From UBA288 sp050178135 (GTDB taxonomy: Archaea > Halobacteriota > Methanomicrobia > Methanomicrobiales > Methanospirillaceae), in contig JBFXGJ010000024.1 in the NCBI GenBank assembly GCA_050178135.1, positions 1 to 30,747 of the forward strand: a stretch of 30,747 nt of DNA. Direction: 5' to 3'. Positions 7,258 to 15,536 of this stretch are shown piece by piece. The stretch's first letter is position 1. Every line of letters begins with the position of its first letter. Position numbers and translations under genes: made by a program. The notes under the pieces were generated by a model. That model had not been told where the DNA came from. It was given only the letters and a program-made list of their open reading frames with translations, and did not search any database.

Positions 7258-8991
7258 ATGGAGAAAGGTCCACTGGTCATCGTTATCGACCCGGACGAGC
7301 AACTCAGCGGGGTCAGCCCGGACCTGTGTGCACCCCCGGGCCGACTGGCCCCGGTGCAGGGCACGACATCTCTCGAGGCGATCATGGACGCCGAGTCCGT
7401 CCTGCGCGTCCGCAATGCGCTGCACGGATCGCCAGAACCCCACCACCTCTCGCTCACCCTCGAGGGGCCGGGACGGGCGGGCCAGGAGGCGGGGGCGGAG
7501 CTGAGGCCCACCTGTGGCGGAGGGGGTGTGCTCCTCGTCTCTCCCCCGCCGGACGCCTGGACTGCCGAAGACGCCGCCCTCATGGTCGAACGGTCCCTGG
7601 ACGTCGCCATCTCGCTCCGCGTCCGCCCTGATCTTTCTGTCAGGTACGTGAATGCCGCTCTCCTCGATCTCGCCGGGATCAGCCCCGACGAGGTCCGGGC
7701 CGATCCCTCCCTGCTCCGTGATGCGGTCCATCCGGCCGATCTTCCACGGCTCAGCGCGCAGTTGCGCGCTCCGGACGGTCTCTCCGCCCCGGTCCGGTTC
7801 CGGTTCCGCCACTGCACGAAGGGGTGGCGCTGGGCCGAACTCTCGGCGAAACCCCTCCTTGACGAGAACGGCGCGGTCGTCCTGGTCGAGGGGGTCGCCC
7901 GCGACGTCACGCACCGGCGCCGGCTCGAGGAACAGTTCCGTCTCCTGGCCGAGCGCTCTCCGGAGATGATCTTCCGGATCCGTCTCCTGACTGGGTTCGG
8001 CGTCGACTTTGTCAGTTCGGCCTGCAGGGAGATGACCGGGCAGCCACCCGAAGCCTTCTATCGCAACCCCGACGAGGGATTGCAGCACCTCCACCCCGAG
8101 GACCGGCCCCTGTTCGACGAGTTCATCCTGTACCCCGAGCGGTTCAACAACCGGCCTCTCCGCCTTCGTTTCTGCCGCCTCGATGGAGGGGCCTGCTGGA
8201 CCGAGTGGGTCGGCGTGCCGATCTACGACGATGAGGACCGTATCATCGCGATCGAGGGTGTCTGTCGCGACATCACCGAGAGCCAGGCACAGGAGGAGGC
8301 TTTGCGGGTCATGAACCAGAAACTGAACCTGCTCGCGAGCGTTACCCGTCACGACACCCTGAACCAGCTGACGGTCCTGATCGGCGCACTCGAGCTGGCA
8401 GGCACCGCCAGGGAGAGCACCGACCTCGGGTGGTTCCTTGACCGTGCCCGGACGGCGGCGAACGTGATCCGCCGGCTGGTCGAGTTCACCCGCGACTACC
8501 AGGAGATCGGCCAGGGCCCGCCCGCCTGGGTCCCGCTCGCCCCGGCGATACGGCGTGCCGCCGATGCGTTTGCCGGGTCAGGTGTCTCGATCCTTGTCCC
8601 GGAGACAGAGGTGGAGATCCTGGTCGACACCCTGATCGAGAAGGTCTTCTTCACCCTCATCGAGAACGCGCAGCGGCACGGAGGCCCTTCTCTCACCGAG
8701 GTCCGGTTCCTGGTCGAGCCCGGTCCCTCGGGCTCACTCCGGGTGATCTGCCAGGATAATGGTATGGGCGTCTCCACCGCTGACAGGGTGCGGATCTTCG
8801 AGCGCGGGTGCGGCAAGCACACGGGGTTCGGACTCTACCTCGCACAGGAGATCCTGGGGATTACCGGCATGTCGATCCAGGAGACGGGCGTGCCTGGGAC
8901 GGGCGCCCGGTTCGAGATCGCGGTGCCGGCGAGTGCGTTCCGCATGCCGGCGGCGACCGCTCCGCCGCTGCACGGGGACCAGCCCTGCTGA
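7258..8991 (+). CDS. Cytoplasmic PAS-PAS sensor histidine kinase
   Basis: A 577-residue protein without transmembrane segments. An N-terminal region of about 100 residues has no match I recognise. It is followed by a PAS/PAC module (about 110-222, ending EGVARDVTHR), a second PAS/PAC (about 225-342, ending EGVCRDITES), a dimerisation/H-box helix with SVTRHDTLNQLT (His365, the likely phosphorylated residue) and an HATPase domain: N-box LIENAQRHGG (N470), G1 box DNGMG (500-504), G2 region GKHTGFGLYLAQ. The RHDxLNQL H-box is typical of Methanomicrobiales kinases. The PAS modules suggest an internal signal such as a redox cofactor or ligand, unknown here. No response regulator is adjacent; the nearest, at 16286-17398, is a possible but unproven partner. 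The ATG at 7258 is chosen over a more distant start because a GGAGAG motif precedes it and the upstream residues are not protein-like. Confidence 0.85.
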   Translation: MEKGPLVIVIDPDEQLSGVSPDLCAPPGRLAPVQGTTSLEAIMDAESVLRVRNALHGSPEPHHLSLTLEGPGRAGQEAGAELRPTCGGGGVLLVSPPPDAWTAEDAALMVERSLDVAISLRVRPDLSVRYVNAALLDLAGISPDEVRADPSLLRDAVHPADLPRLSAQLRAPDGLSAPVRFRFRHCTKGWRWAELSAKPLLDENGAVVLVEGVARDVTHRRRLEEQFRLLAERSPEMIFRIRLLTGFGVDFVSSACREMTGQPPEAFYRNPDEGLQHLHPEDRPLFDEFILYPERFNNRPLRLRFCRLDGGACWTEWVGVPIYDDEDRIIAIEGVCRDITESQAQEEALRVMNQKLNLLASVTRHDTLNQLTVLIGALELAGTARESTDLGWFLDRARTAANVIRRLVEFTRDYQEIGQGPPAWVPLAPAIRRAADAFAGSGVSILVPETEVEILVDTLIEKVFFTLIENAQRHGGPSLTEVRFLVEPGPSGSLRVICQDNGMGVSTADRVRIFERGCGKHTGFGLYLAQEILGITGMSIQETGVPGTGARFEIAVPASAFRMPAATAPPLHGDQPC

Positions 8992-9014
8992 ACCGGTTCC
9001 TGGTCGTCCTGCAG

Positions 9015-9923
9015 TCAGGATGAGGTCGGTGAGGCGACGGGGAGGTGCGACCATGCCCAGATGGTCGGCAGGAGCCGCGTCTCGCCATCGACGCCCCGTT
9101 CCGTCTGCCACAGGTTGCCGCCAACAAACGGACGGACGCTCGTGTTCCTGACGACGAGACCGACCTCGCTCCCCACAGCGACGTTCCGTACCACCACGGA
9201 CGGTCCAGGTCGATCGATCCAGGCGGCGGCAAGAAGGTTCCCGGTGGCGAGGTTGTCGGCGATCAGGAGGCGACCGGTATCAGCGGCGGCGATCCCCGGG
9301 TAGCCGTTTGTGTCGAGGGTGCACCCGCGGACACGGACCGATTCTGTTTCCTCGAGAAAGATACCATTCAGCCCGTTCGCCGAGGCCCTGCAGCCCTCGA
9401 TCGATACATCCCGGGAACCGGTCACGTAGAACCCGACATCCGCGTTCCCGTTGGACGCGGTCCCCGACACCCAACATCCATCCGAGGCGTTGAGAGCGAT
9501 GCCGGGCAGCGCGTTCCCGCTGGCGACACAGTCTTTCACCTCGACCTCCCGACATCGCTTGACGTAGACGCCGTTCATTGAGCAGTTCTCGGCGCGGATC
9601 CGCTCAAGCCGAACGCCGACGGCATCGCGCACCTCGACACCGACCTCCCAGCCGGCAACGTCCAGGCTGCGCACCGTCACGTTCGATACCGGCCCGCTGA
9701 TGAGGATGCCGTACGATCCCGCCCCGAGCGATCCGATGACGTGGTGGCCGTCCCCATCGAGAACGACGTCCCCGGCGCTGACCACGATCCCCCCGGCAGT
9801 GAGGTCCGCTGTCAGCCGGTACTCACCCGGCGCCGTGATCTCCGCCGGGCCGCTGACCTCTATCGCCCCCGTGACCCCGACGAGCACGAGGGTGCAGAGG
9901 AGCGCGGTTGCGGCCCGGATCAC
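9015..9923 (-). CDS. NosD-type beta-helix secreted protein
   Basis: A 302-residue exported protein. It starts with GTG at 9923, which overlaps the stop of the upstream gene as GTGA, so translation is coupled. Residues 3-22 are a signal peptide. The body is a right-handed parallel beta-helix of NosD/periplasmic copper-binding type: repeated 22-24 residue turns with consensus such as GIxL..S..V.V..C.A..N, seen in stretches ending NCSMNGVYV, GNALPGIALNAS, ANGLNGIFLEETE and TNGYPGIAAADT. Such proteins bind or modify surface polysaccharide or act as scaffolds; the ligand cannot be told from sequence. It lies downstream of, and coupled to, the double solute-binding/Cache lipoprotein gene, suggesting a shared extracellular role. 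Confidence 0.8.
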   Translation of the reverse strand: MIRAATALLCTLVLVGVTGAIEVSGPAEITAPGEYRLTADLTAGGIVVSAGDVVLDGDGHHVIGSLGAGSYGILISGPVSNVTVRSLDVAGWEVGVEVRDAVGVRLERIRAENCSMNGVYVKRCREVEVKDCVASGNALPGIALNASDGCWVSGTASNGNADVGFYVTGSRDVSIEGCRASANGLNGIFLEETESVRVRGCTLDTNGYPGIAAADTGRLLIADNLATGNLLAAAWIDRPGPSVVVRNVAVGSEVGLVVRNTSVRPFVGGNLWQTERGVDGETRLLPTIWAWSHLPVASPTSS

Positions 9924-11884
9924 GGTCCGCAGTCCTTGAAGGTGCCTGCGCAGACGACGTAGTCCTGGCCGTCCGAACCCAGGACCAGGCGGCAGAAGGT
10001 CGTCTTGTGGGAGAGCCGGCTCTCCGCCAGGTTCACGTAGATGTAGTCGACCCAACCCGATCCCTTTGACGTTGCGGTCTCGAGGAACTGGTCCCGGAAC
10101 GGCGTGCCGGCGACGTCGGTCTTGCCATGGTAGTTAAGGCCGACGAGCCGGGGGTTTGCGGCATGGGCAACCATCGTCTGGTTGATGTCATACACAAAGG
10201 CGTAGACCTCGGGGTCGGACGGGTCCCGGAACGGTGCGACACCCCGGTTGATCTCGGCGAGGGTTCCTGGGGCGTCCCTTGCGAGACGTTCTGCCGTCAG
10301 GTCCACGACCGCCTCTGCGCCGCTCGTGTTTGACCGGGTGCTCGAGCACTCGGGCCCGACGTGGTGGTAGAGGATATGCTCGTACGGTGCCACACCGTGA
10401 ATGTCCTTCTCGGTCTTCAGTGAGTCGATCGTCCCGTTGAACGCGTCGACCACGATCGGCGAGGTGTTGCGGTTGAAGGCAAAGTACATCTCCTGCTCGC
10501 CGAGCGCCTGCACGACCTCGAACCCGTTCGGATCGAGGCCGTACCGGGAGAGGAGACTGCGAGCCGGGATGTGGGGATACGCCAGGGCGTCCGCGCTCCT
10601 GTTTTTGATCGCCTCGACCATGGCGGCAGGCCCGGCCTCGTACCGGATTGCAGACTCCGGGACTCCCTTCTCGCGGAGCAGGGAGGCAGAGACGTCGTCC
10701 CGGATCGTGACGATCCGGAGGCGGAGTGGATCGCTGCCGACGGCGAGGCGGTCACGGTCGGCGAGGACCACGTACTGGAGCCGGCCGATCGGCCCGGCCC
10801 AACGGAAGAGCTCCTCGCGCTCGGGCGTGCGGGCGGTGGAGAAGACGACCGAGTGATTGGTCTCCAGCGCGGTCCGGTACCCGTCGCTCCATGTGCCGAC
10901 CCTCACCTGGTCAGGCCGGAGCGTGGCGTTCAGCTGTTCTGCCACCGTCCGGAGCATCTCTGGTGCGATCCCCTCGATCGTCCCGTTCGCGCCCGTGTTG
11001 AACGGGGGATACTCCTCGGTGAAGAACGTCATCCGCGAGAGGGCATCGGCTGGCAGGTAGCGGGCCAGGACCTCTTCGCGGATCGTCAGGTTGTCGGCGC
11101 TCCGCTCCACCGAGAGCCGGTCGAGTGCCGCCTGGAACCGTGCGACCGTCTCGTCGGGGGTCTGCCGGTTGAAGGCGAACCACGCCTCGTACTCGGCGAG
11201 CGTGTAGATAGGGACGAACCGGGCGGGGCTCCTGTTCCCCTGTGCGGCAAGCATCTGGCCCGGTGTCTCACCGTAGGCGAAGAGGTCGACCTCGCCCGCA
11301 TCGATCCAGGCGGCGAGGTCCTCCTGCCGGTCCGCGATCCGGACTCGATCTGCCGGGACGCCGAGGTCGGCCAGTTTCTGGACCGCAGCGTCGTGCCGCA
11401 CCACCCCGATCCGGAGGCGAGCGAGGTCTGCCGGGCCCCCGACCGTCACGTTCCCGCCCCGGGGGGCGAAGAGGACCGACCGCTCGGGAGCGATCGGGCC
11501 GGCCCACTTGAACTCGTTCTCGCGCGAAGGCAGGCGGGAGGTCGCGAAGAGGACCGTGTTTGCCTCGGTGAGCGTCCGGTTATAGGCGACATCCCAGGGC
11601 AGGGTCTGCACCTCGTCGATCCCCTGGGGGCTATCGAGCCGTTGCAGGGTCTCATGCAGCAGGTCGACCGAGATGCCGGCCAGTTTCCCGCCCTCGTGGA
11701 AGTTGAAGGGAGGGTACTCCTCGGTGAGAAAGATCAGCCTGTCATCAGCCGGGGGCACTGCCGTTGTCAGGGTTGCATTCGGAGTCTGGGCTCCCTCCGT
11801 GGACGGGGGGGTGGTCGTGCAGCCCGCGACCAGCATGGCGGCCACGAGCAGCATGGCGACTGATAACCAGGTGATGGGTCGCAT
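9920..11884 (-). CDS. Lipoprotein with two family-3 solute-binding domains and a Cache-like domain
   Basis: A 654-residue extracellular protein. The signal peptide ends MLVAGC (Cys22 lipidated), followed by a Thr/Pro-rich stalk. Domain A (about 50-270) begins LIFLTEEYPPFNF and domain B (about 285-510) begins MTFFTEEYPPFNT; both have the amino-acid-binding SBP_bac_3 pattern, including a WAGPI segment. The C-terminal 130 residues look like a single Cache (sCache_2) module: VYAFVYDINQTMVAHA, LVGLNYHGKTDVAGTPF, GSGWVDYIYVN, YVVCAG. No ABC permease or ATPase is nearby, so it is more likely a sensor or scavenging protein than a transporter subunit. The ATG at 11884 is preferred over an in-frame TTG 12 bases upstream because GGAGAG sits six bases before it. 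It overlaps the following NosD-type gene by 4 bases. Confidence 0.85.
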   Translation of the reverse strand: MRPITWLSVAMLLVAAMLVAGCTTTPPSTEGAQTPNATLTTAVPPADDRLIFLTEEYPPFNFHEGGKLAGISVDLLHETLQRLDSPQGIDEVQTLPWDVAYNRTLTEANTVLFATSRLPSRENEFKWAGPIAPERSVLFAPRGGNVTVGGPADLARLRIGVVRHDAAVQKLADLGVPADRVRIADRQEDLAAWIDAGEVDLFAYGETPGQMLAAQGNRSPARFVPIYTLAEYEAWFAFNRQTPDETVARFQAALDRLSVERSADNLTIREEVLARYLPADALSRMTFFTEEYPPFNTGANGTIEGIAPEMLRTVAEQLNATLRPDQVRVGTWSDGYRTALETNHSVVFSTARTPEREELFRWAGPIGRLQYVVLADRDRLAVGSDPLRLRIVTIRDDVSASLLREKGVPESAIRYEAGPAAMVEAIKNRSADALAYPHIPARSLLSRYGLDPNGFEVVQALGEQEMYFAFNRNTSPIVVDAFNGTIDSLKTEKDIHGVAPYEHILYHHVGPECSSTRSNTSGAEAVVDLTAERLARDAPGTLAEINRGVAPFRDPSDPEVYAFVYDINQTMVAHAANPRLVGLNYHGKTDVAGTPFRDQFLETATSKGSGWVDYIYVNLAESRLSHKTTFCRLVLGSDGQDYVVCAGTFKDCGP

Positions 11885-11910
11885 CGCTCTCTCCAATCAA
11901 GAATTGCCTC

Positions 11911-11926
11911 TTTCGAAATAAATGGA
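11911..11926 (-). promoter_or_regulatory. TATA-like promoter of the solute-binding/NosD operon
   Basis: On the minus strand CCATTTATTTCGAAA lies about 30-40 bases before the ATG at 11884, giving a short leader that still contains the GGAGAG ribosome-binding site. Assigned from composition and spacing. Confidence 0.5.
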
Positions 11927-11977
11927 TGGCGAAACAGTGATGCGAGATCGCCACCCGCGCCGGTCTCTCTCTCCCGT

Positions 11978-13993
11978 TCAGCGCCTGAACTCGAACCAGT
12001 CGAGGTTCTGGGCGTCACCGACGAACTGAACCCGGAGCCGGTGGGCTCCCGCCGTGAGCGATACCGGGACCGTGACGGTCCGCCACGCACCGAAGCTTCC
12101 GGTGCGGGGCACGTCCACGACCGCTGTACGCGCCCCGTCGACCCAGACCCAGACCTGCCGGCCGGACCAGGGGGTGGCGACCCGGAAGGAGGTGCGGTAG
12201 GTCCCCGCCTGTCTCGCCGAGATGGTGTACTCGAGCCACTCCGACGACTTCACCCACCCGACGTTGAAGTTCGCGCCGCCCCGTTCGATGTCGACATCGT
12301 CCTGCCGGTACTCTCTCCCGGTATTGCCCCGGGTGGTGTCCCTGTACCTGCCGGCGTCATAGTCCTCCGCCTCGATCCGGCCCGGTATCACGTGAGGTGT
12401 GGCCGGTGGACGGGTCGGGAGCACGGTTGGGGCGACCGTGGTCGGGACCACCGTCACCGTGATCGTCGGAGTCGGCGCACCGGTGGTCGGCACCACGGTC
12501 GCTGTTCCCGTCGGGGTCGGGGAGGTGCCGATGGTGAACGGCACCACCTCAACCGTGCCGTCCACGACGGCGCCGGTCTCGTCTCGCCCCTCGATGCGGA
12601 GCATGTACTGGCCGGCAGGCACTCCGGCACCGACGGGACCGCCGAACTCGTACGACGAGTAGACGATCTCGGTGGGCTTCGCCGGGTTGGTGCGCCGCCC
12701 GAGCTCGACCGGGATGGTCGAACCGGCGACCACGGCACCCGCACCGCTTTCCAGTGTCCAGTCGATGGAGGCGATCCGGTTCGTCGGCTTCCCGTCCTTT
12801 CCGGACGGCCCGGGCACGACCGGTGCCGGGATCGGCGCGACCACACCGTAGAGGAGGCAGGTCTCGTCGGTCTCGACCGTGATACCGTCATCGGGGGAGA
12901 AGTCGACCCGTTTCGGGGTCGCATCGGCCAGGTCGACGACCGGGTCGAGGGCGCCGGGCGAACGGAGCTCCGCCCTGGTCAGGGCGAGCCGGTCGGCGTG
13001 GGGGAGACGCGAGAGCAAAGATACGACCTGGACCGGGGTCCCGTTCTCGCGGGCGACGTAGGAGTACGCGGGCTCTCCCTCGTCGTAGAAGTGGTAGACG
13101 GTTCGGGGCGAGTCAGCGACGCCCGTCCGGATGAGCGTCGAGACCTCGACCGTGTAGGTGGCCGAGTAGTTCCGGATGTCGTAGAGGAAGAGGTCGTTCT
13201 CGGCTGTGCCGACCATGTCGGCGAGCGTGCCGGGACAGTCGTTCACGACCTCGATCGCGTTGTTCACCACCCACCTGCCCGGGACCACGAACCCGCTGGA
13301 GTTCCAGTAGAAGTACCCGGGAAAGGAGTCCTGATATGTCCGGTATCCACGCTCATTCGCGAATGCGATCAACCGGTCCCTCTGCACCGGCGGCGAGAAA
13401 CGCCCGAGGGCGGCATGCGTCTTCCCGAGCGTGATCCGCATCTCCGCCGTATGCCCCTCGAGCTCACCCGAGAGCCCGGTCACGCGGACGGTATAGTCCC
13501 CCGCCACCAGGTCCTGGAGGGGACGCCCCTCCCGGTCCGTGTAGTTCGTGTCGAAGTGACGGCTGGCACCCCCGAAGACAAGGCCTGCATAGTACTCCGG
13601 GGTCACCACCACCTTGTTCCACGTCTCGAGGAACCCCCCTGGCTCGCACACGAGGTCCGGGACCATCAGCGTGCCCTTCGACGACCCATTGGGATAGTCG
13701 GCCTCGATCGCCGAGAGGGGTGTCGTCCCGGTGGCGGGATCGACGTGGCTCTCGACTACCCGGACGGGGGTACCGGTGGCATTGGCTCCCCGGAAGACCT
13801 CGACCCGGATGTCGCCGGGTGTCGTCATCCCGGCAGGGATCGGCCCCATCACGTAAAAGTCGCGCATCTCGGCCATCAGCGTCTCATTCGGTGAAGGGGC
13901 GCTGATCGTGAGGGTGGGGGCTCCCGCGGCGCTCGCGACGAGGGCGGCGCCCAGGAGCAGCAGGACGGCGATCAGGACTCGAACGCGTACCAT
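11978..13993 (-). CDS. Secreted surface protein with C-terminal CBM6-like carbohydrate-binding module
   Basis: A 671-residue exported protein. Residues 3-25 are a signal peptide (VLIAVLLLLGAALVASAAGAP). A beta-rich region of about 480 residues that I cannot assign follows; it is reminiscent of large Methanomicrobiales surface proteins (FYVMGPIPAG, PGDIRVEVFRG). Next is a Thr/Pro/Val stalk (about 495-540, repeated VVPTT), then a carbohydrate-binding module of family 6 type (about 540-671) with IEAEDYDAG, SSEWLEYTI, AGTYRTSFRVAT, WRTVTVPVSLTAGAHRLRV and the terminal NLDWFEF. No catalytic glycoside hydrolase domain is evident. It is probably cell-wall or glycan attached. GGAGAA seven bases upstream supports the ATG at 13993; frames further upstream are not protein-like. 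It is divergent from the triple-Cache gene. Confidence 0.75.
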   Translation of the reverse strand: MVRVRVLIAVLLLLGAALVASAAGAPTLTISAPSPNETLMAEMRDFYVMGPIPAGMTTPGDIRVEVFRGANATGTPVRVVESHVDPATGTTPLSAIEADYPNGSSKGTLMVPDLVCEPGGFLETWNKVVVTPEYYAGLVFGGASRHFDTNYTDREGRPLQDLVAGDYTVRVTGLSGELEGHTAEMRITLGKTHAALGRFSPPVQRDRLIAFANERGYRTYQDSFPGYFYWNSSGFVVPGRWVVNNAIEVVNDCPGTLADMVGTAENDLFLYDIRNYSATYTVEVSTLIRTGVADSPRTVYHFYDEGEPAYSYVARENGTPVQVVSLLSRLPHADRLALTRAELRSPGALDPVVDLADATPKRVDFSPDDGITVETDETCLLYGVVAPIPAPVVPGPSGKDGKPTNRIASIDWTLESGAGAVVAGSTIPVELGRRTNPAKPTEIVYSSYEFGGPVGAGVPAGQYMLRIEGRDETGAVVDGTVEVVPFTIGTSPTPTGTATVVPTTGAPTPTITVTVVPTTVAPTVLPTRPPATPHVIPGRIEAEDYDAGRYRDTTRGNTGREYRQDDVDIERGGANFNVGWVKSSEWLEYTISARQAGTYRTSFRVATPWSGRQVWVWVDGARTAVVDVPRTGSFGAWRTVTVPVSLTAGAHRLRVQFVGDAQNLDWFEFRR

Positions 13994-14027
13994 GGGCTTT
14001 CTCCGTGTTGAGACTGGTCCGCCCGAA

Positions 14028-14038
14028 CGGATATACTG
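14028..14038 (-). promoter_or_regulatory. TATA box of the CBM6-like gene in the divergent intergenic region
   Basis: Minus-strand CAGTATATCCG lies about 35-45 bases upstream of the ATG at 13993, with the GGAGAA ribosome-binding site in the resulting leader. The same 112-base gap (13994-14105) must hold the promoter of the plus-strand Cache gene; the AT-rich CAATTCAATGAGCTTAA (14065-14081) is at a fitting distance. Confidence 0.5.
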
Positions 14039-14105
14039 TTGCTGAAAGTCGAGTGCCCGGGAACAATTCAATGAGCTTAACACCTGCCTGAGTACACCCC
14101 TCACC

Positions 14106-15482
14106 ATGTCACGGTCTCTTCCCGGAGTGATCGCACTGGTCCTCGTTGGCGCACTCTTGATGGCCGGCTGCGTGACGCAGCCCGGAGCCGGCCCGGCAAC
14201 CACCACCACCCCGACGGTGTCCCCCGTCGCCACGGGGGCGGCGAATCAGTCCCCATCCTCGCAGGAACTCGTCGCCTTCGTGGAGGAGGCGGCGGCCCTT
14301 GCCCGGACGAACGGTCGTGATTCGTCGCTTGCGGCCTTCAATGACCCGAACGGTTCGTGGATCCGCGGTGAGCTGTACATCTTTGCCTACGACATGAACG
14401 GGACCGTCCTCGCCCTGCCGTTCCAGCCCGAGTCCATCGGGACGAGCCGGTTCGGGATCGTCGACATCGACGGCGTCCCGTTTGTCCAGGAGGCGATCGC
14501 GGCGGCTCGGAACGGATCGGGCACTTTCCGATACCGGTACCCGAACCCTGCCCGGAACGACGCGGTCGAGGAGAAGACGAGTTTCGTGGTCGGACTCGGT
14601 GACTGGTTTGTCGGCGCCGGCCTCTACGCCCCCGGCGGGGAGGAGGCGACCAACGTCTCGACCAGGACCAGGCCGGGCCTGGTCGCGTTCGTCGAGAAGG
14701 CCGCCGCGTTCGCGAGGACGAACGGCCCGGAAGGGGCCATCAGGGCCTTCAACGACCCGAACGGCTCGTTCGTGGAGGACGACCTCTACGTCTTTGCGTA
14801 CGGGATGAACGGGACCGTGCTGGCGCTGCCCTTCCAGCCCGAACTGGTCGGGGTGAACCGGTCGGATGCGGCAGACATCCACGGGACGAAGTATCTCCAG
14901 GCCGCCGTTGCCGCGGCGAAGAACGGCTCGGGGTTCTACGAACTGTACTACCCGAATCCCGCTGATCAGTTCGCAGTAGAGCCGAAGACCTGCTACGTGG
15001 TCGGCATGGGCGACTGGTTCCTCGGATCGGGGTACTACACGGCCCGCCTGGCAGTGAACGCCACCAACCTCTCGACCAGGGAAAGCCTGGCGACCTTCGT
15101 CGAGCAGGCGGCCGCCCATGCCCGCACCGTCGGGAAGGAACAGGCCCTCGCGGACTTCAACGACAGGGCCGGGCAGTTCGCCTCCGGCGAGGTATACGTC
15201 TACGCCCTCGACTACGACGGCGTTGCGCTTGCCCTGCCGTTCCAGCCCGAGAAGGTCGGGACGAGCTTTATCGACCTGGTCGACTCGACCGGCCAGTACT
15301 ACACCCGGGTCGAGATAGACCAGGCGCAGCGGGGCGGCGGCTTCGTCTACTACGACTACCCGAACCCGGCGCACGGCCTGGCCGTTGAACCCAAGATGAG
15401 CTATGTCAGGGACGTGGACGGGACCTACTGGATCGGCGCCGGCACGTACCTCCCGGTCGTGAACGGCACCGTGAAAGGGTGA
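14106..15482 (+). CDS. Lipoprotein with three tandem Cache domains
   Basis: A 458-residue extracellular protein. The signal peptide ends ALLMAGC (Cys22). After a Thr/Pro/Ser stalk come three homologous modules of about 120 residues: about 54-174, 191-310 and 327-446. Each has the single-Cache (sCache_2) pattern: LVAFVEEAAALARTNG, FNDPNGS, a G-E-L-Y-I-F-A-Y segment, VLALPFQPE..G, NGSGF..Y.YPNPA, V..K..YV, and GDWF.GAG.Y. Cache domains bind small ligands and normally sit in membrane receptors; here there is no transmembrane helix or cytoplasmic output, so the protein must act through a partner or as a binding protein. The third repeat is the most diverged (FNDRAGQFAS). The short leader has no clear ribosome-binding site. 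Confidence 0.85.
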   Translation: MSRSLPGVIALVLVGALLMAGCVTQPGAGPATTTTPTVSPVATGAANQSPSSQELVAFVEEAAALARTNGRDSSLAAFNDPNGSWIRGELYIFAYDMNGTVLALPFQPESIGTSRFGIVDIDGVPFVQEAIAAARNGSGTFRYRYPNPARNDAVEEKTSFVVGLGDWFVGAGLYAPGGEEATNVSTRTRPGLVAFVEKAAAFARTNGPEGAIRAFNDPNGSFVEDDLYVFAYGMNGTVLALPFQPELVGVNRSDAADIHGTKYLQAAVAAAKNGSGFYELYYPNPADQFAVEPKTCYVVGMGDWFLGSGYYTARLAVNATNLSTRESLATFVEQAAAHARTVGKEQALADFNDRAGQFASGEVYVYALDYDGVALALPFQPEKVGTSFIDLVDSTGQYYTRVEIDQAQRGGGFVYYDYPNPAHGLAVEPKMSYVRDVDGTYWIGAGTYLPVVNGTVKG

Positions 15483-15536
15483 TCCGGCTCGGCGCGGAGA
15501 GGCTGTCCTTAACTCTTGCGAGGGCCATCATCTCCC

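Noticed and set aside
10571..11863. 430-codon plus-strand open frame opposite the double solute-binding gene
   Set aside because: Antisense shadow; the minus-strand protein has clear repeats of the solute-binding fold.
12041..13894. 617-codon plus-strand open frame opposite the CBM6-like gene
   Set aside because: Antisense of a gene with signal peptide, recognisable C-terminal module and good ribosome-binding site.
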